64,000 nt of DNA from positions 285,206 through 349,205 of the forward strand of contig JANJUX010000033.1 in assembly GCA_024710355.1 (NCBI GenBank), written 5' to 3'. Of this stretch, positions 1-8,778 are shown piece after piece; the first letter of the stretch is position 1, and the number at the start of each line of letters is the position of its first letter. The DNA is from Candidatus Rifleibacteriota bacterium (GTDB lineage Bacteria; Muiribacteriota; Ozemobacteria; Ozemobacterales; Ozemobacteraceae). The position numbers and the translations under genes are program-made. The notes below the pieces were generated by a model. The model ran no database searches, was not told the DNA's origin, and saw only the letters and a list, made by a program, of their open reading frames with translations.

Positions 1-68
1 GTGCCGTGCAGTGGTCCCGGGCAAAATGCGATGATGAGGCAGATCAGCAGCAGAGACATTGAATTCAT
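1..68 (-). CDS. N-terminus of an exported protein, cut by the window edge
   Basis: Read leftward from an ATG at 68, the first 22 codons give a short polar start, then a strongly hydrophobic run (MSLLLICLIIAFC) and a small-residue stretch. This looks like a Sec signal peptide or membrane anchor. A GAGG lies 7 bases upstream of the ATG. The rest lies outside the window, so no function can be given. It diverges from the deacetylase gene that starts at 206. Confidence 0.45.
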   Translation of the reverse strand, partial: MNSMSLLLICLIIAFCPGPLHG

Positions 69-205
69 GCCGCAGCCTCGCAGCCTTTTCCCTTTGTCTG
101 AATTTAACATGCCGACAGAATAACACAGTTGCCCTGCAAGATTTAACTGCCGGAAAAATTTTGCGGTTAAAAGTCGTCGGCGCGTCTGCCGATAGAGAGA
201 GTATT

Positions 206-1231
206 ATGCATAAACTTCATTGTTTCAAGGCTTTGATCGCTGGTCTGTTTCTAGCTCTCGCCATGCCCGTTGCGGGTATGGCTGCCGCATCGCTCGACAT
301 GAATTCTGTCGCTGCCGGTGAGCAATATTCGGCTGAGAAGTCTGAAGTTGCGAAATATACCGATACCGAAGACATGATTCTCAACGATAACCTGGCGCAG
401 GTTGGCGGTTATTTCAGCCGCCCAAAACTGCTGAAGCTGCTGGGCGGCAGTCGGCGTGCCATTCTGACTTTCGATGACGGCCCGCATCCGAAGACCACGC
501 CGCTGATTCTTGAAACTCTCAGAAAGCGCAATATCAAGGCGATTTTCTTTGTTCTCGGGATTCAGGCGATGAAATACCCCGAGATTGTGCGGCAGATTCA
601 CGAAGATGGCCATATCATCGGCAACCATTCATTCAGTCACAAAAATCTCGCTCAGATCAGTGAAGAGAAGATGCGCGAGGAGCTTGGCCGGACAAGTGAA
701 ATAATCGAAAAAATCACCGGGCAGCGGCCTGAATACCTGCGACCGCCTTATGGCGCCATGAATCGCAATGTGCTGCGGGTTGCCAACAGCGAGGGCATGG
801 CGATCGTTCTCTGGACCATCGATCCGAAAGACTGGCAGAACAAGAATGAATTGACGGTTCTGCGCAATATCGACCGCCAGATGGGTATTTCGGGTGGTGA
901 CCGCCGTGGCGGCGCCATTCTGCTGCATGATATCTACCCCTCGACGGTTCGGGCGCTCGAACCGATGCTCGATCGTCTTGCCACCAGCGAGATTCGCATG
1001 ACCAGCATCGATCGCCTCGACAGCACCGCCGCGACCTTCTGGGCTGCCAGAGAGCCGAATCTGCTGCGCAATGCCGCTTTTAAACGTGATTTCAACCCGG
1101 TTCATACTGGCAATCAGCTGTTGATAACCATACTTAAAGAGGCAAAAAAGAAGCCGGAAATCTCGCCGATGGCGATGCTCAAGGCGCACAAGTCAGGCAC
1201 TCTGCTGCTGTATCTCGCCAGGAACACCTGA
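206..1231 (+). CDS. Exported polysaccharide deacetylase (NodB family)
   Basis: Predicted metal-dependent deacetylase acting on N-acetylated sugars such as peptidoglycan or exported glycans. The ATG at 206 is chosen because it opens a clear signal peptide (MHKLHCFKALIAGLFLALA, about 27 residues); longer starts would add non-secretory sequence and overlap the divergent gene. The NodB motifs appear in order: TFDDGP near residue 86 (catalytic Asp and metal Asp), HSFSH near 141 (metal His pair), RPPYG near 179, DPKDW near 208 and ILLHD near 238. About 80 residues precede the domain and about 100 follow it, without recognisable features. It stands alone and ends in a strong terminator. The natural substrate is unknown. 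Confidence 0.85.
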   Translation: MHKLHCFKALIAGLFLALAMPVAGMAAASLDMNSVAAGEQYSAEKSEVAKYTDTEDMILNDNLAQVGGYFSRPKLLKLLGGSRRAILTFDDGPHPKTTPLILETLRKRNIKAIFFVLGIQAMKYPEIVRQIHEDGHIIGNHSFSHKNLAQISEEKMREELGRTSEIIEKITGQRPEYLRPPYGAMNRNVLRVANSEGMAIVLWTIDPKDWQNKNELTVLRNIDRQMGISGGDRRGGAILLHDIYPSTVRALEPMLDRLATSEIRMTSIDRLDSTAATFWAAREPNLLRNAAFKRDFNPVHTGNQLLITILKEAKKKPEISPMAMLKAHKSGTLLLYLARNT

Positions 1232-1254
1232 AAACCTGAATTTTTACTGAAACA

Positions 1255-1293
1255 CCGCCGGGAACCAGAAAAAGTTTCCGGCGGTATTTTTTT
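1255..1293 (+). terminator. Rho-independent terminator after the deacetylase
   Basis: A 10-bp stem (CCGCCGGGAA paired with TTTCCGGCGG, one G-U pair) with a 10-base loop is followed by TATTTTTTT. It sits 23 bases after the stop codon. Confidence 0.85.
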
Positions 1294-1412
1294 GTGGAGA
1301 TATTTTTTCGCGGCCGGCGTTGCAACCCAACTGCCGGGCGGGTGGTGTAATGACCTTCTAAGGCAGAAAAAATGCTTTTTTTAGGGTCTATACTGACAAT
1401 TGATGAGCTTTT

Positions 1413-3053
1413 TCATTGGTCCGACCCCAATTTGGCCGGCTGAGATACCGCTGCTGTGGCCGGGCGGCTCTGCTGGTTCTGGTCGAGTTTGGTCTGCAGT
1501 GATATTACTTTCGGACCCTTTGCCAGTTCCTGGATTTCGTAGACGGTCATGGCGCCATCGAGGCCGCGGATGCGTTGATTTTCGCGTTTGACGAACTTAA
1601 GGCCCTTCGGCAGGTGGCTGAACGTTTCCTCGTCGACGAGAATGCGGCTGCCGAGTTCTTTGTTGAGTGCTTCAAGGCGCGAAGCCAGATTAACTGTCGT
1701 GCCCATGACGGTGAATTCCTGGCGGCGGGTCGAACCGATATTGCCGGCGAGAACCGGCCCAGTGGCGATGCCGATTCTGATGTTGAAGTTTTCGAGCCCG
1801 CGGGCCGCCCATTCGTTTCTCAGCTGGTCGAGTTCTTCGAGCATGGCGCAGGCGGCTTCGACAGCATTACGTGCCGGGTAAGGCAGCTCACTGAGAACAC
1901 CGAAGCGGGCCATAATCGCGTCGCCGATGAATTTGTCGATTTCGCCCTGATGGTTGAGCACGACTTCGGTCATGCGCGACAGATATTCGTTCATCAGTGA
2001 CACAACCTCTTTTGGGCTGAATTTGGCGCTGAAGGCGGTAAAACCGGCAATGTCGGAAAATAGAATGGCGGCCGTCTTGTTTACGCCCCCGAGATCTATC
2101 TGATCAGGGTTTTTAATCAGATTTTCGACAAGTTCGGCTGAGGTGTAGCGCGAGAAAATTTCGTGCAGCCGGCGTTTTTCAGCGATTTCCTTTTCGGTTA
2201 TTTTTTTCGTCGAAGTCAGCTCTTCGCGGGTTTGCACAAAAATGTCGGCATTGGCGAGGGCGCCGCCGAGAAAAGTCGGCAGTGCTGCGAGAAATCTGGT
2301 TTCGCTTTCGTCGATTTCGGTATGACCGTCGGTGAATGACTCGATGTGAATGACGCCATAGGCCTTGTCGCGCGAAAACAGCGGGATGGCCACGAGGGTA
2401 TTCGACTGCGGCTTGCGGTCGAGCAGCTTGCGCACTTCGATGTCACTGATGGCGCTTCCTCTGAAAATGGTCTGTCGCCGCTTGATTGCATAGGTGATGA
2501 TGTGGGCGTGTTCCACCGGCATGAAGAGGACTTTTTCGATTTCTTTTGCATAGCCGAGCCATCTGAAAGGATAAAGCTCATTCTTATTCGGGTCGACGAG
2601 AAAGAGAATGTAGCGGTTGGCGCCAATTTCGTTTTCGACGAGTTCGCTGATCGCTTTGAACAACTGCTCGGGGTCGAGGGTGTCTAGGAGGGTCTTGACC
2701 TTCATCATGACCATGGAAAAGCGCTGCCTGACCTGGTCGAGCTTTTTGTCGAGCAAAGCCTGCTTGGCCTGATACTCGTTGCGGATCTTTCGGGCGTAAG
2801 AATCTTCGACCGATTTCTTTATGGTCTGCTGCAGCTTTGCCTCTTCGCCTATCGACTTTTTAAGAACGGTCAGGAGGGCTCCGGTCATCAAAATCAGCAG
2901 TAGAGCTAGAATTCCGGCGACTATCCAGGCGAGTGGTGCTGGCGCTGTGACGATGGTCAGCGGTTCAGTCTGAGCATAAGCAACACCACTGCCCGAAACG
3001 ACGGCAGTAAAAATGACAGGCAATCGGCATTTGCTGACAGGTATTGGCATCAA
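1413..3053 (-). CDS. Membrane GAF-domain class III adenylate/guanylate cyclase
   Basis: 546 residues. An N-terminal signal-like segment and a transmembrane helix (about 41-65) are followed by a coiled-coil linker (about 70-115), a GAF-type sensory domain (about 120-275) and a class III cyclase domain (about 310-480). FSDIAGFT near 332 and GEIDKFIGDAIMA near 370 carry the two metal-binding aspartates, and IRIGIATGPVLAGNIG follows. It probably makes cAMP in the cytoplasm in response to a ligand or membrane signal. It is the last gene of the leftward pilin-like operon, and its ATG overlaps the stop of the preceding gene by 4 bases. That coupling suggests cyclic nucleotide output is linked to the envelope proteins upstream. 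cAMP versus cGMP cannot be told from sequence. Confidence 0.88.
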   Translation of the reverse strand: MMPIPVSKCRLPVIFTAVVSGSGVAYAQTEPLTIVTAPAPLAWIVAGILALLLILMTGALLTVLKKSIGEEAKLQQTIKKSVEDSYARKIRNEYQAKQALLDKKLDQVRQRFSMVMMKVKTLLDTLDPEQLFKAISELVENEIGANRYILFLVDPNKNELYPFRWLGYAKEIEKVLFMPVEHAHIITYAIKRRQTIFRGSAISDIEVRKLLDRKPQSNTLVAIPLFSRDKAYGVIHIESFTDGHTEIDESETRFLAALPTFLGGALANADIFVQTREELTSTKKITEKEIAEKRRLHEIFSRYTSAELVENLIKNPDQIDLGGVNKTAAILFSDIAGFTAFSAKFSPKEVVSLMNEYLSRMTEVVLNHQGEIDKFIGDAIMARFGVLSELPYPARNAVEAACAMLEELDQLRNEWAARGLENFNIRIGIATGPVLAGNIGSTRRQEFTVMGTTVNLASRLEALNKELGSRILVDEETFSHLPKGLKFVKRENQRIRGLDGAMTVYEIQELAKGPKVISLQTKLDQNQQSRPATAAVSQPAKLGSDQ

Positions 3054-3745
3054 TAGGAAGGAGCCGAATCAGAATGCGGCGGCACATTGACCCGGAACTT
3101 GTGATTATGGGGGATTTTGATATCAGAGGCGATAAGACCCTGGGGCGGTTTAAGAGTCAGTGAAATTTCGAACATGGTGCCAACTGCGTTCGGGTCAGCG
3201 CCAGGGTTGGTGATTTCTTCTTTGTTGCCATCTTTGAGAATCGAAGAAATCGTGAAAGCTATGTCTTCGACGTCATCAATGGCTGCCAGGGGCTTGGCAG
3301 AGGCAGAGCTGACCAGCTCGATGCGCTTTTTTCTTTTAACCAGGAAAAAATTGGTGTGCTGGCTTGAGTGTGCGTATGGCGGGGAAAAGGCGAACTTTGT
3401 GTTTGAAACGTTCCAGGCGAGAATATTGCCATCGGCGGCGCTGTCTGGTGTCGGGTGAAACTTGAAAGGTCTGGGAATAAATGGAATGACAGGGTTGTCT
3501 TTGCCGACTTCGCTGGTCAGATCAAGAAAGTTTGTAGCTTCTTCAAGATGTTTGCGCATGAACGCCCAGAAAATTTCGGCCTGGGCGGTGCGCTCCTGCT
3601 TCCAGACAGTTATTTTAAAGGTTTCAGTGCTGCGGCGATACATGAACATCAGTGTCAGAATGAAGCCTGACAATATTACAATCGCCACCAGGGCTTCTAC
3701 CATGGTGTAAGCAGCATTGCGCCTAGTCTGATATGCGAACTTCAA
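3050..3745 (-). CDS. Type IV pilin-like protein (PulJ/GspJ-like)
   Basis: 231 residues. After a short basic leader comes a prepilin-type helix, AAYTMVEALVAIVIL, with the conserved Glu at +5 relative to a probable cleavage after Ala. The N-terminal helix continues into RRSTETFK, and the rest is beta-rich as in minor pseudopilins. It overlaps the upstream PilX-like gene by 23 bases and the downstream cyclase by 4, so it is translated as part of the operon. The usual Gly before the cleavage site is Ala here. Pseudopilins of this kind normally work with an ATPase and a polytopic membrane protein, and neither is encoded nearby. Confidence 0.75.
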   Translation of the reverse strand: MKFAYQTRRNAAYTMVEALVAIVILSGFILTLMFMYRRSTETFKITVWKQERTAQAEIFWAFMRKHLEEATNFLDLTSEVGKDNPVIPFIPRPFKFHPTPDSAADGNILAWNVSNTKFAFSPPYAHSSQHTNFFLVKRKKRIELVSSASAKPLAAIDDVEDIAFTISSILKDGNKEEITNPGADPNAVGTMFEISLTLKPPQGLIASDIKIPHNHKFRVNVPPHSDSAPSY

Positions 3746-4256
3746 TCAGTTCCTCCAGCACCTTGCGGGTATCGCCAGAAGCGCCCCAGGCTCTGATTTT
3801 AAGATAGTCTCTCGTATAGCCCTGGGCCGCTTTTGACACCAGGCTGAATTCTTCAACCCCGAATGAGTGGTTGCCACCGGTGCTTTTATCGATCTCGGCC
3901 TTGATTTTTGCCGCCGGTGAACCGGCATTGTCAGACTGAAAATCTGCCATCCAGGCGGTTTTGAATGAGTTCAGAGCATTGAGGGCCGCCGCATCTGCGG
4001 TTCCCTTGTTTTTCAGAGTTTCAAGCGTATGGATTTTATAATATTCAGAGGGCAACACGCGATATTTGTAAATTGCCAGCTGCATTGCGGCTGTAGCCGC
4101 CATAAGAGCCCGTGATGTATCGTGCTGATAGGTGTGTGAGCCTTTGTGTGAACGAGTGTTGAAGACAAGTACCGTTACCAGGCCGAGTATGGCAATACAA
4201 AAAACCATGACCATCGCCAGTGCTACACCTTTTCTGGGGTTCAGCATTTTTTTCAT
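3723..4256 (-). CDS. PilX/GspK-like pilus-associated membrane protein
   Basis: 177 residues. A basic start (MKKMLNPRKG) leads directly into a hydrophobic helix (VALAMVMVFCIAILGLVTVL, about 11-30), then RSHKGSHTYQHDTSRALMAA and an alpha/beta domain. This layout, with no Glu at +5, is that of PilX/GspK-type minor pilins that cap or initiate fibres. It overlaps its neighbours by 4 and 23 bases in the leftward operon. The family assignment rests on architecture and gene order rather than a specific motif. Confidence 0.6.
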   Translation of the reverse strand: MKKMLNPRKGVALAMVMVFCIAILGLVTVLVFNTRSHKGSHTYQHDTSRALMAATAAMQLAIYKYRVLPSEYYKIHTLETLKNKGTADAAALNALNSFKTAWMADFQSDNAGSPAAKIKAEIDKSTGGNHSFGVEEFSLVSKAAQGYTRDYLKIRAWGASGDTRKVLEELIEVRISD

Positions 4257-4867
4257 CTTGCCATGTCCGCTCTGAAGGTCGCCAGTTCTATGGGTTTGGC
4301 ACCTCCGAAGTCTACCGTCACTTTAAGACAGATCAGGTCGTTGAAACATGAGTAGGTTGCTATGGGTGGTGGTGGCGGTGCTGCTCCGCCGCCGAACGGA
4401 GGAGGCGGGGCATCAGGCGAAATCCAGGAGAATTCAAGCGCATTGTTGTGCGGGGTGCCGATGTTCTGGGCCAGAAAGATCTTTTTGACTTCGGCACCGA
4501 TGATGTACTTTGTTTTGCCTATAGTCACAGGGGTGCCGCTGGCGTAACCGCCGGCGAAACTCATGGTTCCGGAAAAACTGCCTGACGGGGTTTGAATATT
4601 CAACGGCAACGCTGGAATTGCGCCTTCTTTCAGCTCTGAATAATTGGCGGTCATGAGAACATTGACCACGGCTTCGCCGAGTTTAAGGGCCATTTCCTGC
4701 TCCATCTGGCGGGTTGCCACGCCATAGTAGCCGGAAAATGCTCCGATTGCCGGCAGAACCGCAATTGTGAGAATTAACAGCGCCAAGAGAATTTCGACGA
4801 GCGAAAGGCCTGCCCGGCGCGAGGGGCAGTATGGCGGCGAAATTTTCTCTCTTGCAGATAAAGGCAT
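4253..4867 (-). CDS. Type IV prepilin-like protein (PilV/GspI-like)
   Basis: 204 residues. A classic prepilin cleavage site, RRAGLSLVEILLALLILTI, has Gly before the cut and Glu at +5. The leader of about 19 residues is long. The mature domain contains a proline/glycine-rich loop (DAPPPPFGGGAAPPPPP, near residue 150). It is first of three consecutive pilin-like genes whose reading frames overlap by 4 bases, implying coupled translation and assembly of a small heteromeric fibre tip. Confidence 0.75.
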   Translation of the reverse strand: MPLSAREKISPPYCPSRRAGLSLVEILLALLILTIAVLPAIGAFSGYYGVATRQMEQEMALKLGEAVVNVLMTANYSELKEGAIPALPLNIQTPSGSFSGTMSFAGGYASGTPVTIGKTKYIIGAEVKKIFLAQNIGTPHNNALEFSWISPDAPPPPFGGGAAPPPPPIATYSCFNDLICLKVTVDFGGAKPIELATFRADMAR

Positions 4868-4888
4868 TAAGTAACCTTATCGTCCTGA

Positions 4889-7084
4889 TCAGTCGTTTTT
4901 TTCATGGCTGCGTTCAAGAACGCGTATTTCCGGGTTGTCATCTGACACGGTGACATAGAGGCGTATTTTTCGGGTTAGGCCGGCAAAGTCGGTGGCCGTG
5001 ACTTCAATAAACGGGTATCTGGCCTCTTGCAGATTTGTTTCGTCAAGCTTGCCCGATATTGCCCGGGTGGGTTCGCGGAACACCACGATCAGCGGGTCGG
5101 TTACAGCTTTGTTTTTATCGAGTGGTTTTCTGTAGGTTGCAGCCGGGTGCTGGTTAGGAATCTCAACCAGGATCTCACCGGAGAAGATGCCGGTCGGAAT
5201 TGCGATAACCTTATCGAGCACCTTTCCTGCTTCCATGGTTGCCCACTTGACGTTGTCATCGGCCCAGACGCTGATTTTATATTCTACATCCTCCTTCAGA
5301 CCACCGCCGGGAAGATTCAGCAGGGCCCTGACTTCACCTCCGATGCCATTTCTGGCGCCGTAGGTTTCGGGGTCGGTGTCTGGTGATCCGTCAGTTTTGT
5401 TATCTGACTGGTTATAATCTTCGAGTCTGAAATGTTTTCTGATAAATTCATGTTTCGAGCCATTTTTGAAATCTGCAAGCTTTAGGATTTCGGCGGCGGT
5501 CATGCCCGAGTCGCCTGGCATGGCGGCTCTGGGCTGTACTTCGAAAACATCGAAATAAAGCGGCAGGCCAAGGTCGGGGTCGGCGAGCTTTGCTGTATCG
5601 AATTTCGGGTCAGGTTCGGCGCCGACAAACTTGCTGTAGACGTCGGCGTTGCTGTTCGAATCTGTGCTGCTTTTACTGAACTCTGATGAATTGTAGATTG
5701 GCAGGGTACCAGGCTTGATGACCGGCGGGAAGAATACGGTGCTGCCGTCTTTCATAGACTCGATCTTGATGACAATGTTGGGCAGATCGTTGTCGCGGAT
5801 ATGAACTATGCCTTCGCCGCGTCGTTCGCCGGGGTCAATGGTCTTCATGTCGATATTCGTGAGAATATTATCGGTCAGGCTGGCGACGATTGGCCAGGGC
5901 TTGGCGGTTTTTGGGTCGCGCCCGAGGTTTGGTTCTGGCGAGTTGCGCAGTCCGTAGCAGTTTTCGGGGTCATTTTCTCTCAGATAAGGTTCGCCGGGAT
6001 TGACGTTGCCGGCTTTGTCCCAGGCAAAGACGCTGTAGCGCATGACACCGTGGCAGGCGTTCGGCATTATTACGTGGTCGGTTTCAGAACCCGAATCAAT
6101 TTCGCGCGGCGGCTCAGGAAACCAGTTTTCTTCTTTCTCCCATTCGCCTGAGGGGTATTTGTCGATTTTGCCCAGAACAAGACAGGTTCCGATTTTTTTC
6201 GAGTAGTTGTCGGTGATTTTGAGCCCTTCGACCTTATACCAGTCACCGGTTGTAGCAGGTTTGGTCTTACCGAGTTCCGGGAATTTGCCGTCGACACAGC
6301 CATCGATCAGCGGCGGCGTGCGGTCGGCAAAGATCATTTCGTATTTTTCGCTGCTAGATTCCATTTCGGCACCGGATGATGTCATTAACCGGTCTTTAAG
6401 ATCCTTTCCAAGCTTTGTATAGACGTTATTGGTTGGCTGTTCATGCTTTTCCGGTGTGGTTTCGCCTTCTTCATCGAAGTCGCCGTCACCGTTTTTGTCT
6501 TCTTTTTCTTCTTTCTGGCAGAAGGCCGAATCACACAGAGCTTTGTTCTTGTCGCAGGATTTGGCGTCTGGAGCCAGGTCGTCAGACGGAGGAATATATT
6601 GCCAGCCGCCTTTCATGCATAACCAGTAACGGCGGCGGTGCGGCCTGTCACCGGGTTTGTAGATGAACGGGAATTTTTTTACCTGGTTTGGCTGCCAGAC
6701 CATTTCTTTGTCAAAGCTGCCGGCATCGAGATAGAAGTTATCATACAAAAAGTCGATAAAGCTTTTTTCGTGGTATACCATACCATTGAATGAGCTTATT
6801 TTGTTCAGCAGGCTTCGGCCTTCTGACTCTTTGACCACTTTGCCGATAAAATCGCTTTCAAGATATCCGGGCCAGAGAACAGGGCCAATGCCAGTCATAT
6901 ACGGTCTAATCCCGGTTATGTCGTCGACGTCTTCATAGGTGTTCAATGGCGAGCCACCAAAATTGCTGCGCAGGTCAGCAAGCTTGATCAGGCTGACCGC
7001 GTATGGGTCGGCCTGTGCAAAAGCCGTCGAGCAGACCGGCAATATAAATAGAACTACCAAAAGAAAACTGGCAAGTCTGGTCAT
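4889..7084 (-). CDS. Large secreted protein of unknown function with a calcium-loop-like motif
   Basis: 731 residues. A Sec signal peptide (MTRLASFLLVVLFILPVCSTAFA) is followed by a mostly beta-rich extracellular protein. Near residue 200 the acidic stretch DKNGDGDFDEEGE has the Asp-x-Asn-x-Asp spacing of an EF-hand or dockerin calcium loop. Cysteines are frequent between about 155 and 195 (WLCMKGGW, KSCDKNKALCDSAFC), suggesting disulphides. The C-terminal part (about 600-725) reads like Ig-like or cadherin-type strands (VTATDFAGLTRKIRLYVTVS). It sits between the TPR membrane protein and the pilin-like genes, 4 bases overlapping the former. A role as a displayed adhesin or fibre-associated protein is inference only. 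Confidence 0.6.
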   Translation of the reverse strand: MTRLASFLLVVLFILPVCSTAFAQADPYAVSLIKLADLRSNFGGSPLNTYEDVDDITGIRPYMTGIGPVLWPGYLESDFIGKVVKESEGRSLLNKISSFNGMVYHEKSFIDFLYDNFYLDAGSFDKEMVWQPNQVKKFPFIYKPGDRPHRRRYWLCMKGGWQYIPPSDDLAPDAKSCDKNKALCDSAFCQKEEKEDKNGDGDFDEEGETTPEKHEQPTNNVYTKLGKDLKDRLMTSSGAEMESSSEKYEMIFADRTPPLIDGCVDGKFPELGKTKPATTGDWYKVEGLKITDNYSKKIGTCLVLGKIDKYPSGEWEKEENWFPEPPREIDSGSETDHVIMPNACHGVMRYSVFAWDKAGNVNPGEPYLRENDPENCYGLRNSPEPNLGRDPKTAKPWPIVASLTDNILTNIDMKTIDPGERRGEGIVHIRDNDLPNIVIKIESMKDGSTVFFPPVIKPGTLPIYNSSEFSKSSTDSNSNADVYSKFVGAEPDPKFDTAKLADPDLGLPLYFDVFEVQPRAAMPGDSGMTAAEILKLADFKNGSKHEFIRKHFRLEDYNQSDNKTDGSPDTDPETYGARNGIGGEVRALLNLPGGGLKEDVEYKISVWADDNVKWATMEAGKVLDKVIAIPTGIFSGEILVEIPNQHPAATYRKPLDKNKAVTDPLIVVFREPTRAISGKLDETNLQEARYPFIEVTATDFAGLTRKIRLYVTVSDDNPEIRVLERSHEKND

Positions 7085-8610
7085 GTTAAGCCCCCTGTTG
7101 CATCCTCGACAAGTTTGAAGGCCATTCCCTCAAAGGTTTCGTCGGATTTATCCTTACTATAACTTATTAACAGATCACGCTCAATGCGTCTGATAAATTC
7201 AGGGTGCCAGCCGGTTCGTTTCTGGGCCAGGCCTGAAAGTACAGATTCTTCGAAATCATGTTCGTAGAGATTGTGTTTGAGCAATTTGCGTGTCAGGCCA
7301 AAAAAGTAATAAGCCCTGGGTCTGATTGCTTCGCTGGTGAAACTGTAGGCGAGAAAACGCTGGGCCCCCTCGATCTGACCGACTTTAAAAAGTGTGATGC
7401 CGGTCAGGTAGTTTACCCAGGCATTGTTGAGATCGCGGGCAACGACGATAAGATCGCCAAGGCATTCTTCGGGTGACTTGAAAATGATGGTGAAGATACA
7501 TGAAAAAGCCAGTCTCAGGGAGCCGATCGAAAATTTCTCGACAAAAAGAGCTTCGGCTGAGACCCAGACAAAATACAGCGCAAATGGCATCAGTGCCAGA
7601 ATCGCCGCAAGCACGATATAATGCTGCGGAAACGCGTAAACATGGCAGCGCAGGCGAAATCCGAATGGCTTGTAAGGTTCGTCGCTCTGCGGGTCAGTTG
7701 CGAGCGCATAGCCCAGCAGGTAGTTTTCAGAGCCGTAATAGCCTTCGCAAAGCAGCGGGAAGACAACGTCTTTTTCGGGCTTGAAGTGGAAATATTTCCA
7801 GAGATCTTTCACTGCTGCCTGGTGGTTTTTGAGGCGAAGGTTAGCCTTGGCCCGCATCAGCAGAAATTCGTGTCGATCCGGCATGTCTTTTATGAGAGAA
7901 TTGAGCGCCTCAACGGTTTCGCGCATGCGGCCTTCGAGAAATGCGGTTTCGGCCTTTTCGACAAATGCTTCAAGCTGATTGATATAAAGAATCTTTTCTT
8001 TGAGATCGAGCGCTGGTTTATAGCCGGCCTCGCGTTTAAGAACCTGTTCAACCAGTTCGAGGGCTTTGGCCCGCTCGCCCTGCGAAAAAAAGCCCCGGGC
8101 ACGGTTGATCAGCGAGACGGCTGAATAAAGATCAAGATCGTGGCTTCGCCCGGTCGTCGCATTAACCTCGATGCCCTGATTGCGGTATTCTTCAATCTGC
8201 TCGTATGTGCCCTTGATTTCTTTCAATCTGGCCAGGGCATGTTCATCATCGCCGGCAAGCGTTAATACCTCGCCGTACAACTTTTCGGCTTCGGGGAGGT
8301 TCTTGGCGTCGACAAAAAAATCGGCCCGCTGCCGCAGGCTTTTTACCTGTTCATCGATCTTTTTCTGCAGATCCACAGACATGGCGGCAATATCGGGGTC
8401 GTTCGGGTCGAGCTTAATGGCACGCTGCAGATAGTCACGGGCCATGCGCAAGTCACCGTCGACAAAGAAAACCTTTGCCTTGCGCAGGTATTCTTTGCCC
8501 TGCGGGCTGATGGCGAAAACCGGGGTGAGAAAAATGGCAGCAAAAAAAGCTGCGAGCAGCAGGCCAAGATTCAACTGTTTTTTTTCGGGGGCCACTCTTT
8601 CTGATCCCAT
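7081..8610 (-). CDS. Membrane-anchored TPR protein
   Basis: 509 residues. An N-terminal hydrophobic segment (about 15-33) is followed by TPR-like helices (KAKVFFVDGDLRMARDYLQ, then AIKLDPNDPDI) through about residue 300, a second transmembrane helix (about 318-340, IVLAAILALMPFALYFVWVS) and further helical repeats. It opens the leftward pilin-like operon and overlaps the next gene by 4 bases. The start is uncertain: the ATG at 8610 has no Shine-Dalgarno and lies only 6 bases from a perfect TATAAT. A GTG at codon 6 (8595) has GGGA 9 bases upstream. Likely a scaffold for the exported operon products. Confidence 0.7.
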   Translation of the reverse strand: MGSERVAPEKKQLNLGLLLAAFFAAIFLTPVFAISPQGKEYLRKAKVFFVDGDLRMARDYLQRAIKLDPNDPDIAAMSVDLQKKIDEQVKSLRQRADFFVDAKNLPEAEKLYGEVLTLAGDDEHALARLKEIKGTYEQIEEYRNQGIEVNATTGRSHDLDLYSAVSLINRARGFFSQGERAKALELVEQVLKREAGYKPALDLKEKILYINQLEAFVEKAETAFLEGRMRETVEALNSLIKDMPDRHEFLLMRAKANLRLKNHQAAVKDLWKYFHFKPEKDVVFPLLCEGYYGSENYLLGYALATDPQSDEPYKPFGFRLRCHVYAFPQHYIVLAAILALMPFALYFVWVSAEALFVEKFSIGSLRLAFSCIFTIIFKSPEECLGDLIVVARDLNNAWVNYLTGITLFKVGQIEGAQRFLAYSFTSEAIRPRAYYFFGLTRKLLKHNLYEHDFEESVLSGLAQKRTGWHPEFIRRIERDLLISYSKDKSDETFEGMAFKLVEDATGGLT

Positions 8611-8616
8611 TGGTTA

Positions 8617-8645
8617 ATTATAACACAGGCATCTGGCTGTATGTA
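8617..8645 (-). promoter_or_regulatory. Promoter -10 element abutting the start of the TPR operon
   Basis: On the minus strand TATAAT occupies 8622-8617, immediately before TAACCA and the ATG at 8610. Transcription would therefore start at or next to the start codon. The -35 region is weak (around GTACAT or ACATAC). Confidence 0.45.
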
Positions 8646-8672
8646 CCCTATACGTCAGAATTGCGGGTTTTT

Positions 8673-8701
8673 TTGACTTTTAAAGTTTATATTGCTAGAA
8701 T
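8673..8701 (+). promoter_or_regulatory. Sigma-70 promoter of the aldolase gene
   Basis: TTGACT at 8673-8678 and TAGAAT at 8696-8701 are separated by exactly 17 bases. The predicted start leaves a leader of about 70 bases ahead of the AGGAGG and ATG at 8779. Confidence 0.7.
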
Positions 8702-8778
8702 TCTCTGGCACACAGTAAATGACGTCGCCGGTGATTTTTTGGCGGCGCATCGCAAAGTCAGGCACAGGAGGACACTTA

